NCBI GenBank assembly: GCA_035502995.1
Contig: DATJTW010000102.1
Location: forward strand, 96,425-160,424
Length of the DNA stretch: 64,000 nucleotides
Direction: 5' to 3'
DNA from: CADEED01 sp035502995
Lineage (GTDB): Bacteria > Pseudomonadota > Gammaproteobacteria > Steroidobacterales > Steroidobacteraceae
Shown here: positions 25,895 through 34,338 of the stretch, in pieces
Numbering within the stretch: the stretch's first letter is position 1
Layout: the number at the start of each line of letters is the position of its first letter
Program-made: the position numbers and the translations under genes
Notes under the pieces: generated by a model
Told to the model about the DNA's origin: nothing
What the model saw: only the letters and a program-made list of their open reading frames with translations
Databases searched by the model: none

Positions 25895-26353
25895 ATGAAT
25901 GTCGGAGAAATCTGCAGCCGCAACGTCGCGACGGTGCGCCCGGACGACGAACTGCTGTCCGCGGCCCGCCTGATGCGCGAGCGGCACGTGGGCTATCTGG
26001 TGGTGGTCGAGCCGGGCGTCGACGAGAAACTGTGGCGCCCGGTGGGTGTGCTGACCGACCGCGACCTGGTCGTGTCCGTGATGGCCCGCGGCATCGAGCC
26101 GCGCGGCCTGCGCGTCACCGACGTCATGACGCGCGATCCCCTGCGAGTGACGCTGCGCGATTCCGTCGCGCACGCGCTCTACGAAATGCGCCGCATCGGC
26201 GTGCGGCGCCTGCCGATCACCGGCGACCTGGGCGACCTGGTCGGCGTCATCTCGCTCGACGACATCGTGAAGGTGCTGGCCGCACAGGTGCAGGATATCG
26301 CCGGCTCCATCCAGACCGAACAGATGATCGAGAAGGAACTGCGCCCGGGCTGA
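25895..26353 (+). CDS. CBS-domain-pair protein
   Basis: The start MNVGEICSRNVATV (25895) has an AGGAGGT site six bases upstream and gives 152 residues. Two CBS domains are seen, ending at GVLTDRDLVVSVMARG and LVGVISLDDIVKVLA. It is a probable adenylate-binding sensor, a second CBS protein in the island besides the one at 19486, to which it is only distantly similar. Confidence 0.87.
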   Translation: MNVGEICSRNVATVRPDDELLSAARLMRERHVGYLVVVEPGVDEKLWRPVGVLTDRDLVVSVMARGIEPRGLRVTDVMTRDPLRVTLRDSVAHALYEMRRIGVRRLPITGDLGDLVGVISLDDIVKVLAAQVQDIAGSIQTEQMIEKELRPG

Positions 26354-26394
26354 GGCGTCGGTGCGGGCCCTCCATTCGCCGGTGCCGCGCGCGC

Positions 26395-26781
26395 CTATCT
26401 ACCGTCTTCGGCGACCTCGCAAGGCTGCGCGCAGCCGAAGATCCTGCAGATGGAACAACTCGGCGTTTCACACCATTCGACGCCCACGCCCGTCGCATCC
26501 TTGCGCACGACCGAGGCCAGCAACTCGACGGCGCGCGGCCGCCCGTCGCTGGAGATCTCGAGCAGCGAGAACGGCGGCAGGTCGAGAGACGTCTCGATGT
26601 ACGCGCCGCTCAGGCTGACGTTGACGAGCCGCCCGGCGCCGGCGATGCCTTCGCCGGCGGTGAGACGCACGCGCGTGCCGCAGGACAGGCGCCGGCCGAA
26701 CCGATGCTCCATGCCGCCGGGCCGGCGGCGCGCGATGACTGGTTGTTCCGGCACTCCCGTTTCGACGAAGGCGGCTTCCAT
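26395..26781 (-). CDS. PilZ-domain protein with C-terminal cysteine cluster
   Basis: The 128-residue protein has the c-di-GMP-binding PilZ signatures RFGRR and NVSLSGAYIET, so it likely binds c-di-GMP. After the barrel it ends with five cysteines in 18 residues (CETPSCSICRIFGCAQPC), which is not part of the PilZ fold and could bind metal or react to redox state. The TAG stop lies within a TAGATAG word. It has its own motif copy about 77 bp upstream. Confidence 0.8.
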   Translation of the reverse strand: MEAAFVETGVPEQPVIARRRPGGMEHRFGRRLSCGTRVRLTAGEGIAGAGRLVNVSLSGAYIETSLDLPPFSLLEISSDGRPRAVELLASVVRKDATGVGVEWCETPSCSICRIFGCAQPCEVAEDGR

Positions 26782-26857
26782 GGCGAGGCTCCTGGCTGAC
26801 TGTCACAGATTCTGCGCGTCGCGCGCCGTGCGCCAATCGGGTGCATTGCGCTCCGTG

Positions 26858-26873
26858 TACGGAACACTGCGGA
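26858..26873 (+). promoter_or_regulatory. Copy 6 of the TNCGNA-N4-TGCGGA motif
   Basis: TACGGAACACTGCGGA lies between the PilZ gene (start 26781, minus strand) and the stop of the DUF302 gene. It is therefore most likely a site for PilZ gene transcription. The 10 bp after it, TGCGATCCGG, resemble the tail of copy 5. Confidence 0.5.
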
Positions 26874-26904
26874 TGCGATCCGGCGTTGCACCCGCCTGCC
26901 GTCG

Positions 26905-27297
26905 TCAGGCTTTCACGGCCTCCACGACGCCGGCGAGCCGACGACGCACTTCGGCAGCGACTGCGCCGAGCGCCGGATTGCCCGTGCGCTCCAGCGACGA
27001 GACCGGATCGATCGCCGCCACCTCGACGCGTCCGTCCGCCGCCTCGCGGACGATCACGTTGCAGGGCAACAGCACGCCGAGCTTGTCTTCCACCTTCAGG
27101 GCCGAGTGCGCGAGCTGTGGATTGCAGGCGCCGAGGATGCGGTAGCGGCCCATCTCCGCGCCGATCTTCGACTTGATCGTGGCCTGCACGTCGATGTCGG
27201 AGAGCACGCCGAAGCCGGCTGCCTTGAGGTGTCCGATGGTGTCGTCGACCACCGTGTCGAAGGGACGATCCGTGGTCTTCGCGATGTAGTAGCTCAT
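26905..27297 (-). CDS. DUF302 family protein
   Basis: The 130-residue protein matches DUF302: KTTDRPFDTVVDDTI at the start, KAAGFGVLSDIDVQATIK, and the conserved YRILGACNPQLA and VLLPCNVIVRE blocks. DUF302 proteins bind small ligands of unknown nature and often accompany stress and sulfur-oxidising genes. It lies 19 bp downstream of a tandem USP gene and is probably co-transcribed with it and hsp20. Confidence 0.85.
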   Translation of the reverse strand: MSYYIAKTTDRPFDTVVDDTIGHLKAAGFGVLSDIDVQATIKSKIGAEMGRYRILGACNPQLAHSALKVEDKLGVLLPCNVIVREAADGRVEVAAIDPVSSLERTGNPALGAVAAEVRRRLAGVVEAVKA

Positions 27298-27316
27298 GGA
27301 GTTGGAGCCGCCACGC

Positions 27317-28282
27317 TCAGGCCGGCTGTACGGTCGCCGGCGCCGGCGCCAGTACCACCGCGTCCTGCCGCTCGGTCGACACGCGGTGGCGGAAATCGTC
27401 GGGCTTCACCACCAGCACGTCGCAGGCCAGGCGGCCGAGCACGCGTTCGGCCGTGTTGCCGATGAAGAGGCGCCGGATCCCGGAACGCGAGACGGCGCCC
27501 ATGACGACGATATCCGCGAGCGTGTCCGCCGCCACCTGCTGGATCACGCGCGCGGGGTCGCCTTCGCGCAGATGGCCGCGGCGGGTGTTCATGTCGGCGC
27601 GACTCATCAGCCGTTCGAACTCGCGGCGGTCGTGCGAGCGGAAATCGTCGAGCGTGTAGGGCGTCTCGCTCGCGACGCTGGACAGCGGCGGATGCGTCGC
27701 GTGGACGACGTGCAGTCGCCCGCGCAGGATGGCCGCGAGCGCGCGGCCGCCGGCGAGGATGTTCTCGTCGAGGTCCGCCGGCTTGCCGTGCCCGCGTACC
27801 GGGTCCACGGCTGCGAGCACGACCGGCTCGCGATACGGCGAGGTGTCGCGCATCAACAGGACGGGGGCAGGGCTGGTGCGCACCAGTTCCCAGTCGGTGA
27901 AGTGCATCGCCCAGCGTTTGCCGCCGCCCTCGTGGCACTGCGCGACGATCAGCGACGCGCGCGAATCCTCGGCGCGCCGCACGATGGCGTCGTGCGCCGG
28001 ATGGTCCCAGGTCACGGTGCAGGATGCCTTCACGCCGTACTTGCGCGCGCGCGCGACCAGCTTCTCGAGGCGCAGCCGGTGCAGCTCGAGCGTGTCGGTC
28101 TTGAGGTCGGCGATGGAGATGTCGGTCGCGCGCTCGGTCAGGAAGAGCGGCGACGACACCGCGTGGAACAACTCGAGATGCGCGTTGCAGGCGCGCGCCA
28201 GCGAGATGACCTTCGCGAGCCCGCGGGCGCGGCGCGGGTCGGTGTCGCGGATGGCGTAGAGGATGCGGTCGTACAGGGACAT
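27317..28282 (-). CDS. Tandem universal stress protein (UspE-like)
   Basis: The 321-residue two-domain USP starts MSLYDRILYAIRDTD. It is a paralogue of the protein at 24716, with the same ATP-loop layout GAVSRSGIRRLFIGNTAE and ending CDVLVVKPDDF. It sits between hsp20 and DUF302 in one minus-strand unit. A strong hairpin precedes it in the hsp20-USP gap. Confidence 0.88.
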   Translation of the reverse strand: MSLYDRILYAIRDTDPRRARGLAKVISLARACNAHLELFHAVSSPLFLTERATDISIADLKTDTLELHRLRLEKLVARARKYGVKASCTVTWDHPAHDAIVRRAEDSRASLIVAQCHEGGGKRWAMHFTDWELVRTSPAPVLLMRDTSPYREPVVLAAVDPVRGHGKPADLDENILAGGRALAAILRGRLHVVHATHPPLSSVASETPYTLDDFRSHDRREFERLMSRADMNTRRGHLREGDPARVIQQVAADTLADIVVMGAVSRSGIRRLFIGNTAERVLGRLACDVLVVKPDDFRHRVSTERQDAVVLAPAPATVQPA

Positions 28283-28293
28283 CGAAGTCTCCT

Positions 28294-28327
28294 GCGGAGC
28301 TGCGCGCCCGGCGGGCGGCAGCTCCGC
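28294..28327 (-). terminator. Strong hairpin between hsp20 and USP genes
   Basis: GCGGAGCTGC (28294-28303) pairs with GCAGCTCCGC (28318-28327), and inside it CGCCC pairs with GGGCG, leaving a 3-nt loop and a one-base bulge. It lies just behind the hsp20 stop and could lower read-through into the USP gene or stabilise the hsp20 message. Confidence 0.5.
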
Positions 28328-28333
28328 GGCGGT

Positions 28334-28777
28334 TTACTGCACCTTGATCTCGGTCGGCTTCTTTGCGGCGGCCTTCGCCTTCGCGACGTGCACGGTGATC
28401 ACGCCGTCCTTCGACTCGGCGCGGATCGTCGCGGCGTCCGTGTTGTCGGGCAGCGAGAAGCTGCGCGAGAACTTGCCGTACACCGTCTCGACGCGGTGCG
28501 ACTTCTCCTTCTTCTCGTCCGTCTGCTGGTGACGCTCGCCGCTGATGGTGAGCATCCCCTCGTCGACGGTGATGCGGACGTCCTCCTTCTTCACCGCCGG
28601 GAGGTCCGCGCGGATCAGGTACTCGCCGTCCGTTTCGCTGATGTCGACGGTCGGCGACCACTCGAACGTGCGCTTGCCGTCGAATTCGAACGCGCGCGGC
28701 CAGCGGCCGAACATCGACGGCATGCGGGCGAAGAGGTCGTCGGTGGTGGTGAAAGGCTCCCAGCGGATCAGGCTCAT
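28334..28777 (-). CDS. Small heat-shock protein Hsp20
   Basis: Start MSLIRWEPFTT at 28777, behind GAGGAG, gives 147 residues. The alpha-crystallin domain spans about residues 40-135 with PTVDISETDGEYLIRADLPA, EDVRITVDEGMLTISGER and FSRSFSLPDN. It is an ATP-independent holdase. It heads the hsp20-USP-DUF302 unit and is divergent from a cytochrome gene across a weak motif-like site. Confidence 0.92.
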   Translation of the reverse strand: MSLIRWEPFTTTDDLFARMPSMFGRWPRAFEFDGKRTFEWSPTVDISETDGEYLIRADLPAVKKEDVRITVDEGMLTISGERHQQTDEKKEKSHRVETVYGKFSRSFSLPDNTDAATIRAESKDGVITVHVAKAKAAAKKPTEIKVQ

Positions 28778-28878
28778 GTGTGTCTCCTCGGTTGGTGTGT
28801 CGGTGGGCTCGGGAAAAAATCTAGGCGCGCGCCGCCGTCGCGGCGATTCGCAGGGTCGCTGAGCGACGTGCGGGCAAT

Positions 28879-28889
28879 TACGTATGCGG
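28879..28889. promoter_or_regulatory. Weak relative of the shared motif (TACGTATGCGG)
   Basis: This 11-mer is identical to 22262-22272 inside copy 4, but the second hexamer follows without the 4-nt gap. It lies between divergent hsp20 and cytochrome genes, where a regulatory site is expected. Confidence 0.3.
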
Positions 28890-28965
28890 GTAGTGAGGAC
28901 CGCGGAAGGCGGCGTCCGGCGCGCGGTGCAGGATCGGCTCGACCCCGTAGGAGCGGAGCTGGCGC

Positions 28966-29385
28966 ATGAATTGGATCGTCCGATCGGCACTCGTCGTGCC
29001 GTGGCTCGCGATGGCCGCGTGCGGCTCGACCTCCCGCCAGGCGATGCCCGACGTGCCGACGGGCAAACGGCTGTTCGGCCACTATTGCGCGAGCTGCCAC
29101 GGCGACGCCGGTCGCGGTGACGGTCCGGTCTCGCCTTTGCTCAAGGTCGCGGTACCCGACGTCACGCGCATCGCCGCGCGGCGCGGCGGCCGCTTCCCCG
29201 ACGACGAGATCTTCCGGATCGTCGACGGACAGGCGCCGCTGCCGGCGCATGGCACCCGCAACATGCCGGTATGGGGATACGAATTCTTCGGCGACGACGG
29301 AGACGACGCGGCCGCGCACGGTGCGGCGACGGAGCGCATCGAGCGGCTCGTGCGCTATCTGCGCTCGATCCAGCGCGAACCCTGA
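28966..29385 (+). CDS. Monoheme cytochrome c lipoprotein
   Basis: The 139-residue protein has a lipoprotein signal (LAMAAC, Cys19) and one heme site CASCH at 41-45, with a probable axial Met in NMPVWG. It resembles small class I cytochromes with the GxxLFxxYCASCHG start. It would carry electrons in the periplasm, tethered to a membrane. Its stop is separated by one base from the GTG start of the L,D-transpeptidase gene. Confidence 0.85.
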   Translation: MNWIVRSALVVPWLAMAACGSTSRQAMPDVPTGKRLFGHYCASCHGDAGRGDGPVSPLLKVAVPDVTRIAARRGGRFPDDEIFRIVDGQAPLPAHGTRNMPVWGYEFFGDDGDDAAAHGAATERIERLVRYLRSIQREP

Positions 29386-29386
29386 C

Positions 29387-30910
29387 GTGCGGTGGGCCGC
29401 GCCGATCCTCTCCGTGCTGCTCGCCGCGCTCGCGTCGGGTCCGGCGTGCGCCGCGACGGAGGCGGCGCCGTGGATGCGGGACGGACGGCCGACACCGCAG
29501 GCACGCGCGCTGGTCGAGGCGCTGCGCGACGTCGCGCAATTCGGCCTCGATCCGCGCGACTTCGCCGCGGAACTCGCGATCCTCGGATCGGCCGCGGCGC
29601 CGCCGCGCGACTCGATGGCGGCGCTGGATCGCGCCGCGCGCCGTCTGCTCCTGCAGCTCCACGGCGGCCGTGTGGATCCCCGCGCCGCGGGTTATGCACT
29701 GACGCAGGCGCGCGTGCCGCTCGACGTCGACGCGGCGTTGCGCCGTGTCGCCACGGCGCCGGTGCTGCGCGACGCGCTGGCGGAGGTCGAACCGCGCTCG
29801 GCGCAGTATCGCGCGCTCGAAGCCGCGCTCGCGCGCTATCGGCGAATCCCCGCGACGCTCGCCAGGTTGCCACCCGCGCCGACGCTGCGTGCCGGCGATC
29901 CCTACGTCGGCGCGGCGCAACTCGCGCGGTTGCTCGCGGCGTTCGGCGATCTGCCAGCGGACGCCGCCGCGCGCCTCACCGACATCGCCGCCGCCGCGAT
30001 CTACGACGGCGCGCTCGCCGCGGGCGTCGCAGCGTTCCAGCGTCGGCACGGATTGCTGCCCGATGGCGTCCTCGGCCGTCGCACGTTCGCGGCGCTCACC
30101 GTGCCGGTGGCCAGCCGCCGCCGGCAGATCGAGCTCACGCTCGAACGCTGGCGTTGGTTGCCGCCGCTGCGCCCGCCGGCCGTCATCGTCAACGTGCCGC
30201 AGTTCGTGCTGTATGCGCTCGACGCCGGCGCGGATCCGGCCGCAGCGCCCGCGTTGCACCTGCCGGTGGTCGTCGGCGAGACGGCGCGCCAGACGCCGAT
30301 CTTCGACACGTCGATCGAAGCCGTCGTGTTCCGTCCCTACTGGGACGTGCCGCGGAGCATCGTGCGCGACGAACTGCTGCCGCGACTCCAGCGCGAGCCT
30401 GACTACCTGGAGCGCCACGAGATGGAGATCGTCGCGGGCGATCGCGTGCTGCCGCCGGATGCGGCCGGTCTCGCGGCGCTGCGTGCCGGGCAGGCACGGT
30501 TGCGCCAGCGCCCCGGCCGCGACAACGCGCTCGGACTCATCAAGTTCGTGATGCCGAACCCGTACAGCGTGTACCTGCACTCGACGCCGGAGCCGCAGCT
30601 CTTTTCGCTCGCGCGCCGCGCGCTGAGCCACGGCTGCATCCGCGTCAGCGACGCCACGGCGCTCGCGGCCTGGCTGCTCGCCGACACGCCGGGGACGTGG
30701 AACGCGGACGCCATCGAGGCCGCGACCTGCGCCGACACCACGCTCACCGTGCGCCTGTCGCGGCCGGTGCCGGTGTACGTGCTGTACGGCACGGTGGTCG
30801 TCGACGCCGACGGCCGCCTGCTCTTCTTCGACGACATCTACGGCTACGACCGCAGGCTCGAGCGGCTGCTGGCCCGAGGTTCGCGTCTCACTCGAGCGTC
30901 ACGCCCGTGA
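29387..30910 (+). CDS. L,D-transpeptidase (YcbB/LdtD type), exported
   Basis: I choose GTG at 29387, one base after the cytochrome stop, because a signal peptide (WAAPILSVLLAALASGPACA) begins there; total 507 residues. A peptidoglycan-binding unit is seen around VAAFQRRHGLLPDG, then the YkuD catalytic domain with HSTPEPQLF and the active-site SHGCIRV. Such enzymes make 3-3 cross-links in peptidoglycan and anchor lipoproteins, typical of non-growing cells. The 3' end overlaps the carbamate kinase gene by 23 bp. Confidence 0.87.
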   Translation: MRWAAPILSVLLAALASGPACAATEAAPWMRDGRPTPQARALVEALRDVAQFGLDPRDFAAELAILGSAAAPPRDSMAALDRAARRLLLQLHGGRVDPRAAGYALTQARVPLDVDAALRRVATAPVLRDALAEVEPRSAQYRALEAALARYRRIPATLARLPPAPTLRAGDPYVGAAQLARLLAAFGDLPADAAARLTDIAAAAIYDGALAAGVAAFQRRHGLLPDGVLGRRTFAALTVPVASRRRQIELTLERWRWLPPLRPPAVIVNVPQFVLYALDAGADPAAAPALHLPVVVGETARQTPIFDTSIEAVVFRPYWDVPRSIVRDELLPRLQREPDYLERHEMEIVAGDRVLPPDAAGLAALRAGQARLRQRPGRDNALGLIKFVMPNPYSVYLHSTPEPQLFSLARRALSHGCIRVSDATALAAWLLADTPGTWNADAIEAATCADTTLTVRLSRPVPVYVLYGTVVVDADGRLLFFDDIYGYDRRLERLLARGSRLTRASRP

Positions 30911-31814
30911 CGTCGCTCGAGATGCACGTGCCCTTGCGATACGCGAGGATCTCCGCCCCGTCCTCGAGTGCGCCGATGTACGCATTGCCCTCGCCGTGCA
31001 GCGCGAATCGCCGCGCGGCTTCGACCTTGGGTCCCATCGAGCCGCTGGCGAATTCATGCCCCGCCAGTGCATCGGGATGCGCGGCGCGGATGCGCCGCAC
31101 CGTCGGACCGCCCCAGCCGTCGAACACTGCCGGCACGTCGGTGAGCAGCAGCAACGCGTCCGCGCCGAGCTGGCGTGCGAGCAGCGCCGCGACCAGGTCC
31201 TTGTCGATGACTCCGTCGACGCCGGCGTAGCGGCCGTGCGCATCGCGACTGACGGGGATGCCGCCGCCGCCGGCGCAGATCACGAGGAAGCCGTTCGCGC
31301 GCAAATGCGTGATCGCGCCGAGCTCGAGGATGTCCTGCGGTTCGGGCGACGCGACGACGCGGCGCCAGGACGGGCCGTCCGGTCCGATGCGCCAGCCGTA
31401 CTGCGCGGCGAGTTTCTCGGCGACGTCGCGCGGGTAGACAGGCCCGACGAGCTTGGTCGGGAACGCGAACGCCGGATCGTCGGCACGCACCTCGGTGCGC
31501 GTCAGCACGGTGACGACGTTGCGCGTGTTCAGCGCGTTCGCGAGCTCCTGCTCGAGCAGGTAGCCGACCATGCCCTCGGTCTCCGCGCCGACCACGTCGA
31601 GCGGCGCGCCGCCCCCGGCATGCGCGAGCGCCTCCTGCGCCGCGAGCAATCCGACCTGCGGACCGTTGCCGTGCGTCACGACGATGCGGTGCTTGTGCGC
31701 CAGCGCGGCGATCGCCTTCGCGGCGCGCTGCGCGTTGTAGCGCTGCGCCTCGATGGTGGTCGGCTCGCCACGGCGGAGCAGGGCGTTGCCGCCGAGTGCG
31801 ACGACGAGTTTCAT
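30888..31814 (-). CDS. aguC: Carbamate kinase of the agmatine deiminase pathway
   Basis: The start MKLVVALGGNALLRR (31814) overlaps the agmatine deiminase stop as ATGA; 308 residues, the usual carbamate kinase length. VVTHGNGPQVG, ICAGGGGIPV and DKDLVAALLA are family signatures. It converts carbamoyl phosphate and ADP to ATP, carbon dioxide and ammonia. It is the last gene of the four-gene operon. Sequence alone cannot separate aguC from arcC; the neighbours decide. Confidence 0.88.
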   Translation of the reverse strand: MKLVVALGGNALLRRGEPTTIEAQRYNAQRAAKAIAALAHKHRIVVTHGNGPQVGLLAAQEALAHAGGGAPLDVVGAETEGMVGYLLEQELANALNTRNVVTVLTRTEVRADDPAFAFPTKLVGPVYPRDVAEKLAAQYGWRIGPDGPSWRRVVASPEPQDILELGAITHLRANGFLVICAGGGGIPVSRDAHGRYAGVDGVIDKDLVAALLARQLGADALLLLTDVPAVFDGWGGPTVRRIRAAHPDALAGHEFASGSMGPKVEAARRFALHGEGNAYIGALEDGAEILAYRKGTCISSDVTGVTLE

Positions 31815-32920
31815 GCGACCTCCACGTTGACGACGGGCTGCTGTTGCGTGATGCAATGGATGTTGCCGCCGCCGAGCAGGATTTCGCGCGCCGGGATCCC
31901 GACGACCTGGCGGCCGGGATACAGGGAACGCAGCGTGGACAGCGCGGCCGCGTCCCTGGCGTCGTCGAAGGTCGGGACGATCACGCCGCCATTGCAGGGG
32001 TAGTAGTTGACGTACGACGCCGGCAGCCGGTCGCCCGCGTCGCGCGGCAGCGTGCCGTCGACGGCATCCACGCCCGCGCTCTCCTCGGCGCTGATGATCA
32101 CGGGTGCCGGGTTGTGGATCTTCACGATCTCGATTCGCCGGCCGCGCGCATCGGTGCTGCGCGAGAGGAACTCGTAGGCCTCGCGCGAGATCTCGTGCTG
32201 CGGGTCGGCGGGATCGTCGGTCCAGGCGAGCGCCACGACGCCGGGCCGCACCGGTGCGAGCAGGTTGTCGACGTGGCCGCTGGTCTCGTCGTTGTAGAAG
32301 CCGCGCTGGAGCCAGAGGATCTTGTCGACGCCGAGATAATCGCGCAACGCGGTCTCGATCTCGCCGCGCGACAGGTCCGGGTTGCGATTGCAGTTGAGCA
32401 GGCATTCGGCCGTGGTGAACAGTGTCCCGTCGCCGTCGACGTGGATCGAGCCGCCCTCGAGCACGAGCGGCGCGTCGTAGCGGTTCGCGTGTTCGATCTC
32501 CGCCACCTTGATCGCCACGGCGTCGTCGAGATGCCAGGGGAAGTACAGGCCGCCGGCGAGACCGCCCCAGGCGTTGAACCGCCAGTTGATCGCGCGGACC
32601 TCGCCGCCGCGGTTCACGACGAACGTCGGGCCGCAGTCGCGCATCCAGGCGTCGTTGCTCGACAGCTCGACGACGCGCACGCGCGGCGGCAGCGTCGCGC
32701 GCGCGTGCGCGAACTGCGCGTCACTGACGCCGACGGTGACGGCTTCGAATTCGCTGATCGCCGCGGCGACGCGCGCGAAGGCGTCCTGCGCCGGTTTCGC
32801 GCCCAACCGCCAGTTGTCGCTGCGCTCGGGCCACAGCATCCAGGTGCCGACGTGCGGCTCGAACTCGGCCGGCATGTGGAAACCGTCGGCGCGCGGCGTG
32901 CCGGGCTGCCGCGCACTCAT
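31811..32920 (-). CDS. aguA: Agmatine deiminase
   Basis: The 369-residue enzyme of the peptidylarginine deiminase superfamily shows WMRDCGPTFVV, GGSIHVDGDGTLFTT and the catalytic Cys in GGGNIHCITQQQP near the end. Length and these motifs match agmatine deiminases, which yield N-carbamoylputrescine and ammonia. ATGA overlaps join it to the permease gene before it and the kinase gene after it. Confidence 0.9.
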   Translation of the reverse strand: MSARQPGTPRADGFHMPAEFEPHVGTWMLWPERSDNWRLGAKPAQDAFARVAAAISEFEAVTVGVSDAQFAHARATLPPRVRVVELSSNDAWMRDCGPTFVVNRGGEVRAINWRFNAWGGLAGGLYFPWHLDDAVAIKVAEIEHANRYDAPLVLEGGSIHVDGDGTLFTTAECLLNCNRNPDLSRGEIETALRDYLGVDKILWLQRGFYNDETSGHVDNLLAPVRPGVVALAWTDDPADPQHEISREAYEFLSRSTDARGRRIEIVKIHNPAPVIISAEESAGVDAVDGTLPRDAGDRLPASYVNYYPCNGGVIVPTFDDARDAAALSTLRSLYPGRQVVGIPAREILLGGGNIHCITQQQPVVNVEVA

Positions 32921-34338
32921 GCGTGCAGCTCGCCGAGATCCGTGCCGCGCGGCCCGGGGCGTGGACGTCGCGCCAGGCGGATCAGCGCTTCACCGGCGGC
33001 GACCGTCGCCAGCACGCCGCCGGCGATCGCCGCCACGCGCGTCGTGTCGACGGGCTGTCCCGGCACCCAGACGAAGAACACGATGGCCTGCAGGATGAAC
33101 GCGCAGCAGATGACCACGAGCGCGCGCAGGAGCACCGGGCCGCCGGGCACGCGCCAGGGACGGGGATGCGAGGCCTCGGTGCGACGCAGCCGGGCGAAGG
33201 CCGCGAACATCAGTAGATAGGGGAGCAGGAAGACGATCGAGCTGAACGCGAACAGCGTCCAGAAGAGGTCCTCGGTGTCGGCGGCGATCGCGCCGTACAG
33301 CACCATCACCGCGGTCGACACGAGGCCGGTGACGATGGCCGCGCTCGCCGGCGTGCCGTGCACGGGATGCACCCGGCCGAACGTCGCCGGCAGGTCGCCG
33401 CGCGCGGCCGCCTCCGCGGCGGCGCGGTTCGCGCCCAGCGTCCACGTGACCATGTTGGCGACGAAGGTGAACAGCGCGCCCAGACCGAGCAGCAACACGA
33501 ACGTCGCGCCACCCGGCAATCCGTCGAACAGCCGGTGCAGGGAATCGAGCAGACCTTCGACGAGCCCGATCTGGTCGACGGGCAGCGCGACCAGGATGCC
33601 GAACGTGGCGAGCAGGTAGAACGCCGCGATCAGCACGCCGGACACGAGGATGGCGACGGGCACGTCGCGGCGCGGATCGCGCATCTCCTCGCCCGCGCCC
33701 GACATCAGCTCGAAGCCGAGGAAGTTGTAGACGATGACCGGCAGGAACGCGAGACCGGCGCCGAGCGTCGGTGCGAGGTTGCGCGGGCCGAGCGCGTTGG
33801 CGACGCCGTGGCGCGCGGCGTGCACGATGCCGCCGACGCCGATCGCGACCATGATCGCCGCCTTGACGATCGCGCCGGCGTTCGGCACCCACTTGCCCAC
33901 GTCGAGCCTGACGACGTTGATGCCGACGGTGAGCCAGGTGAGCGCGATGCCCAGCGCGATGCGGCCCCACAGCGGCATGGCCGGCCAGAACATCTGCGAG
34001 AACAAGCCGGCGAACAGCACGTACACCGACGGCATCCACAAGGCGACGTTGACCCAGTAGAGCCACGACGCGCGCGCGCCCCAGCGGGGTCCGAACGCGC
34101 GGCGCACCCAGGCGTAGATGCCGCCTTCCTCCGGGAAGGCCGCACCGAGCTCGGCGGAGATGAACGCGTACGGCACGAAGAAGAACACGAGGGTGAACAG
34201 CCACCAGAAGATCGCCGACGGGCCGATCGCCGCCGAGGCGGCGAGCTGGTCGATGACCAGGATCGCGCAGACGCTGAACAGCGTGATGTCGAGGCCGCGC
34301 AGCACGCGGCGGAAGTTGCGGATGGTCGGTGCGCTCAT
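32917..34338 (-). CDS. aguD: APC-family amino-acid/polyamine permease, likely agmatine/putrescine antiporter
   Basis: The start MSAPTIRNFRRVLRG (34338) overlaps the carbamoyltransferase stop as ATGA; 473 residues with about 12 helices. EEGGIYAWVRRAFG and the FLGFELMSGAGEEM block are typical of the APC glutamate/GABA and agmatine antiporter group. Lying between putrescine carbamoyltransferase and agmatine deiminase genes, exactly as aguD does in Gram-positive AgDI operons, it probably exchanges agmatine for putrescine. Transport specificity is inferred from context. Confidence 0.75.
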   Translation of the reverse strand: MSAPTIRNFRRVLRGLDITLFSVCAILVIDQLAASAAIGPSAIFWWLFTLVFFFVPYAFISAELGAAFPEEGGIYAWVRRAFGPRWGARASWLYWVNVALWMPSVYVLFAGLFSQMFWPAMPLWGRIALGIALTWLTVGINVVRLDVGKWVPNAGAIVKAAIMVAIGVGGIVHAARHGVANALGPRNLAPTLGAGLAFLPVIVYNFLGFELMSGAGEEMRDPRRDVPVAILVSGVLIAAFYLLATFGILVALPVDQIGLVEGLLDSLHRLFDGLPGGATFVLLLGLGALFTFVANMVTWTLGANRAAAEAAARGDLPATFGRVHPVHGTPASAAIVTGLVSTAVMVLYGAIAADTEDLFWTLFAFSSIVFLLPYLLMFAAFARLRRTEASHPRPWRVPGGPVLLRALVVICCAFILQAIVFFVWVPGQPVDTTRVAAIAGGVLATVAAGEALIRLARRPRPGPRGTDLGELHA

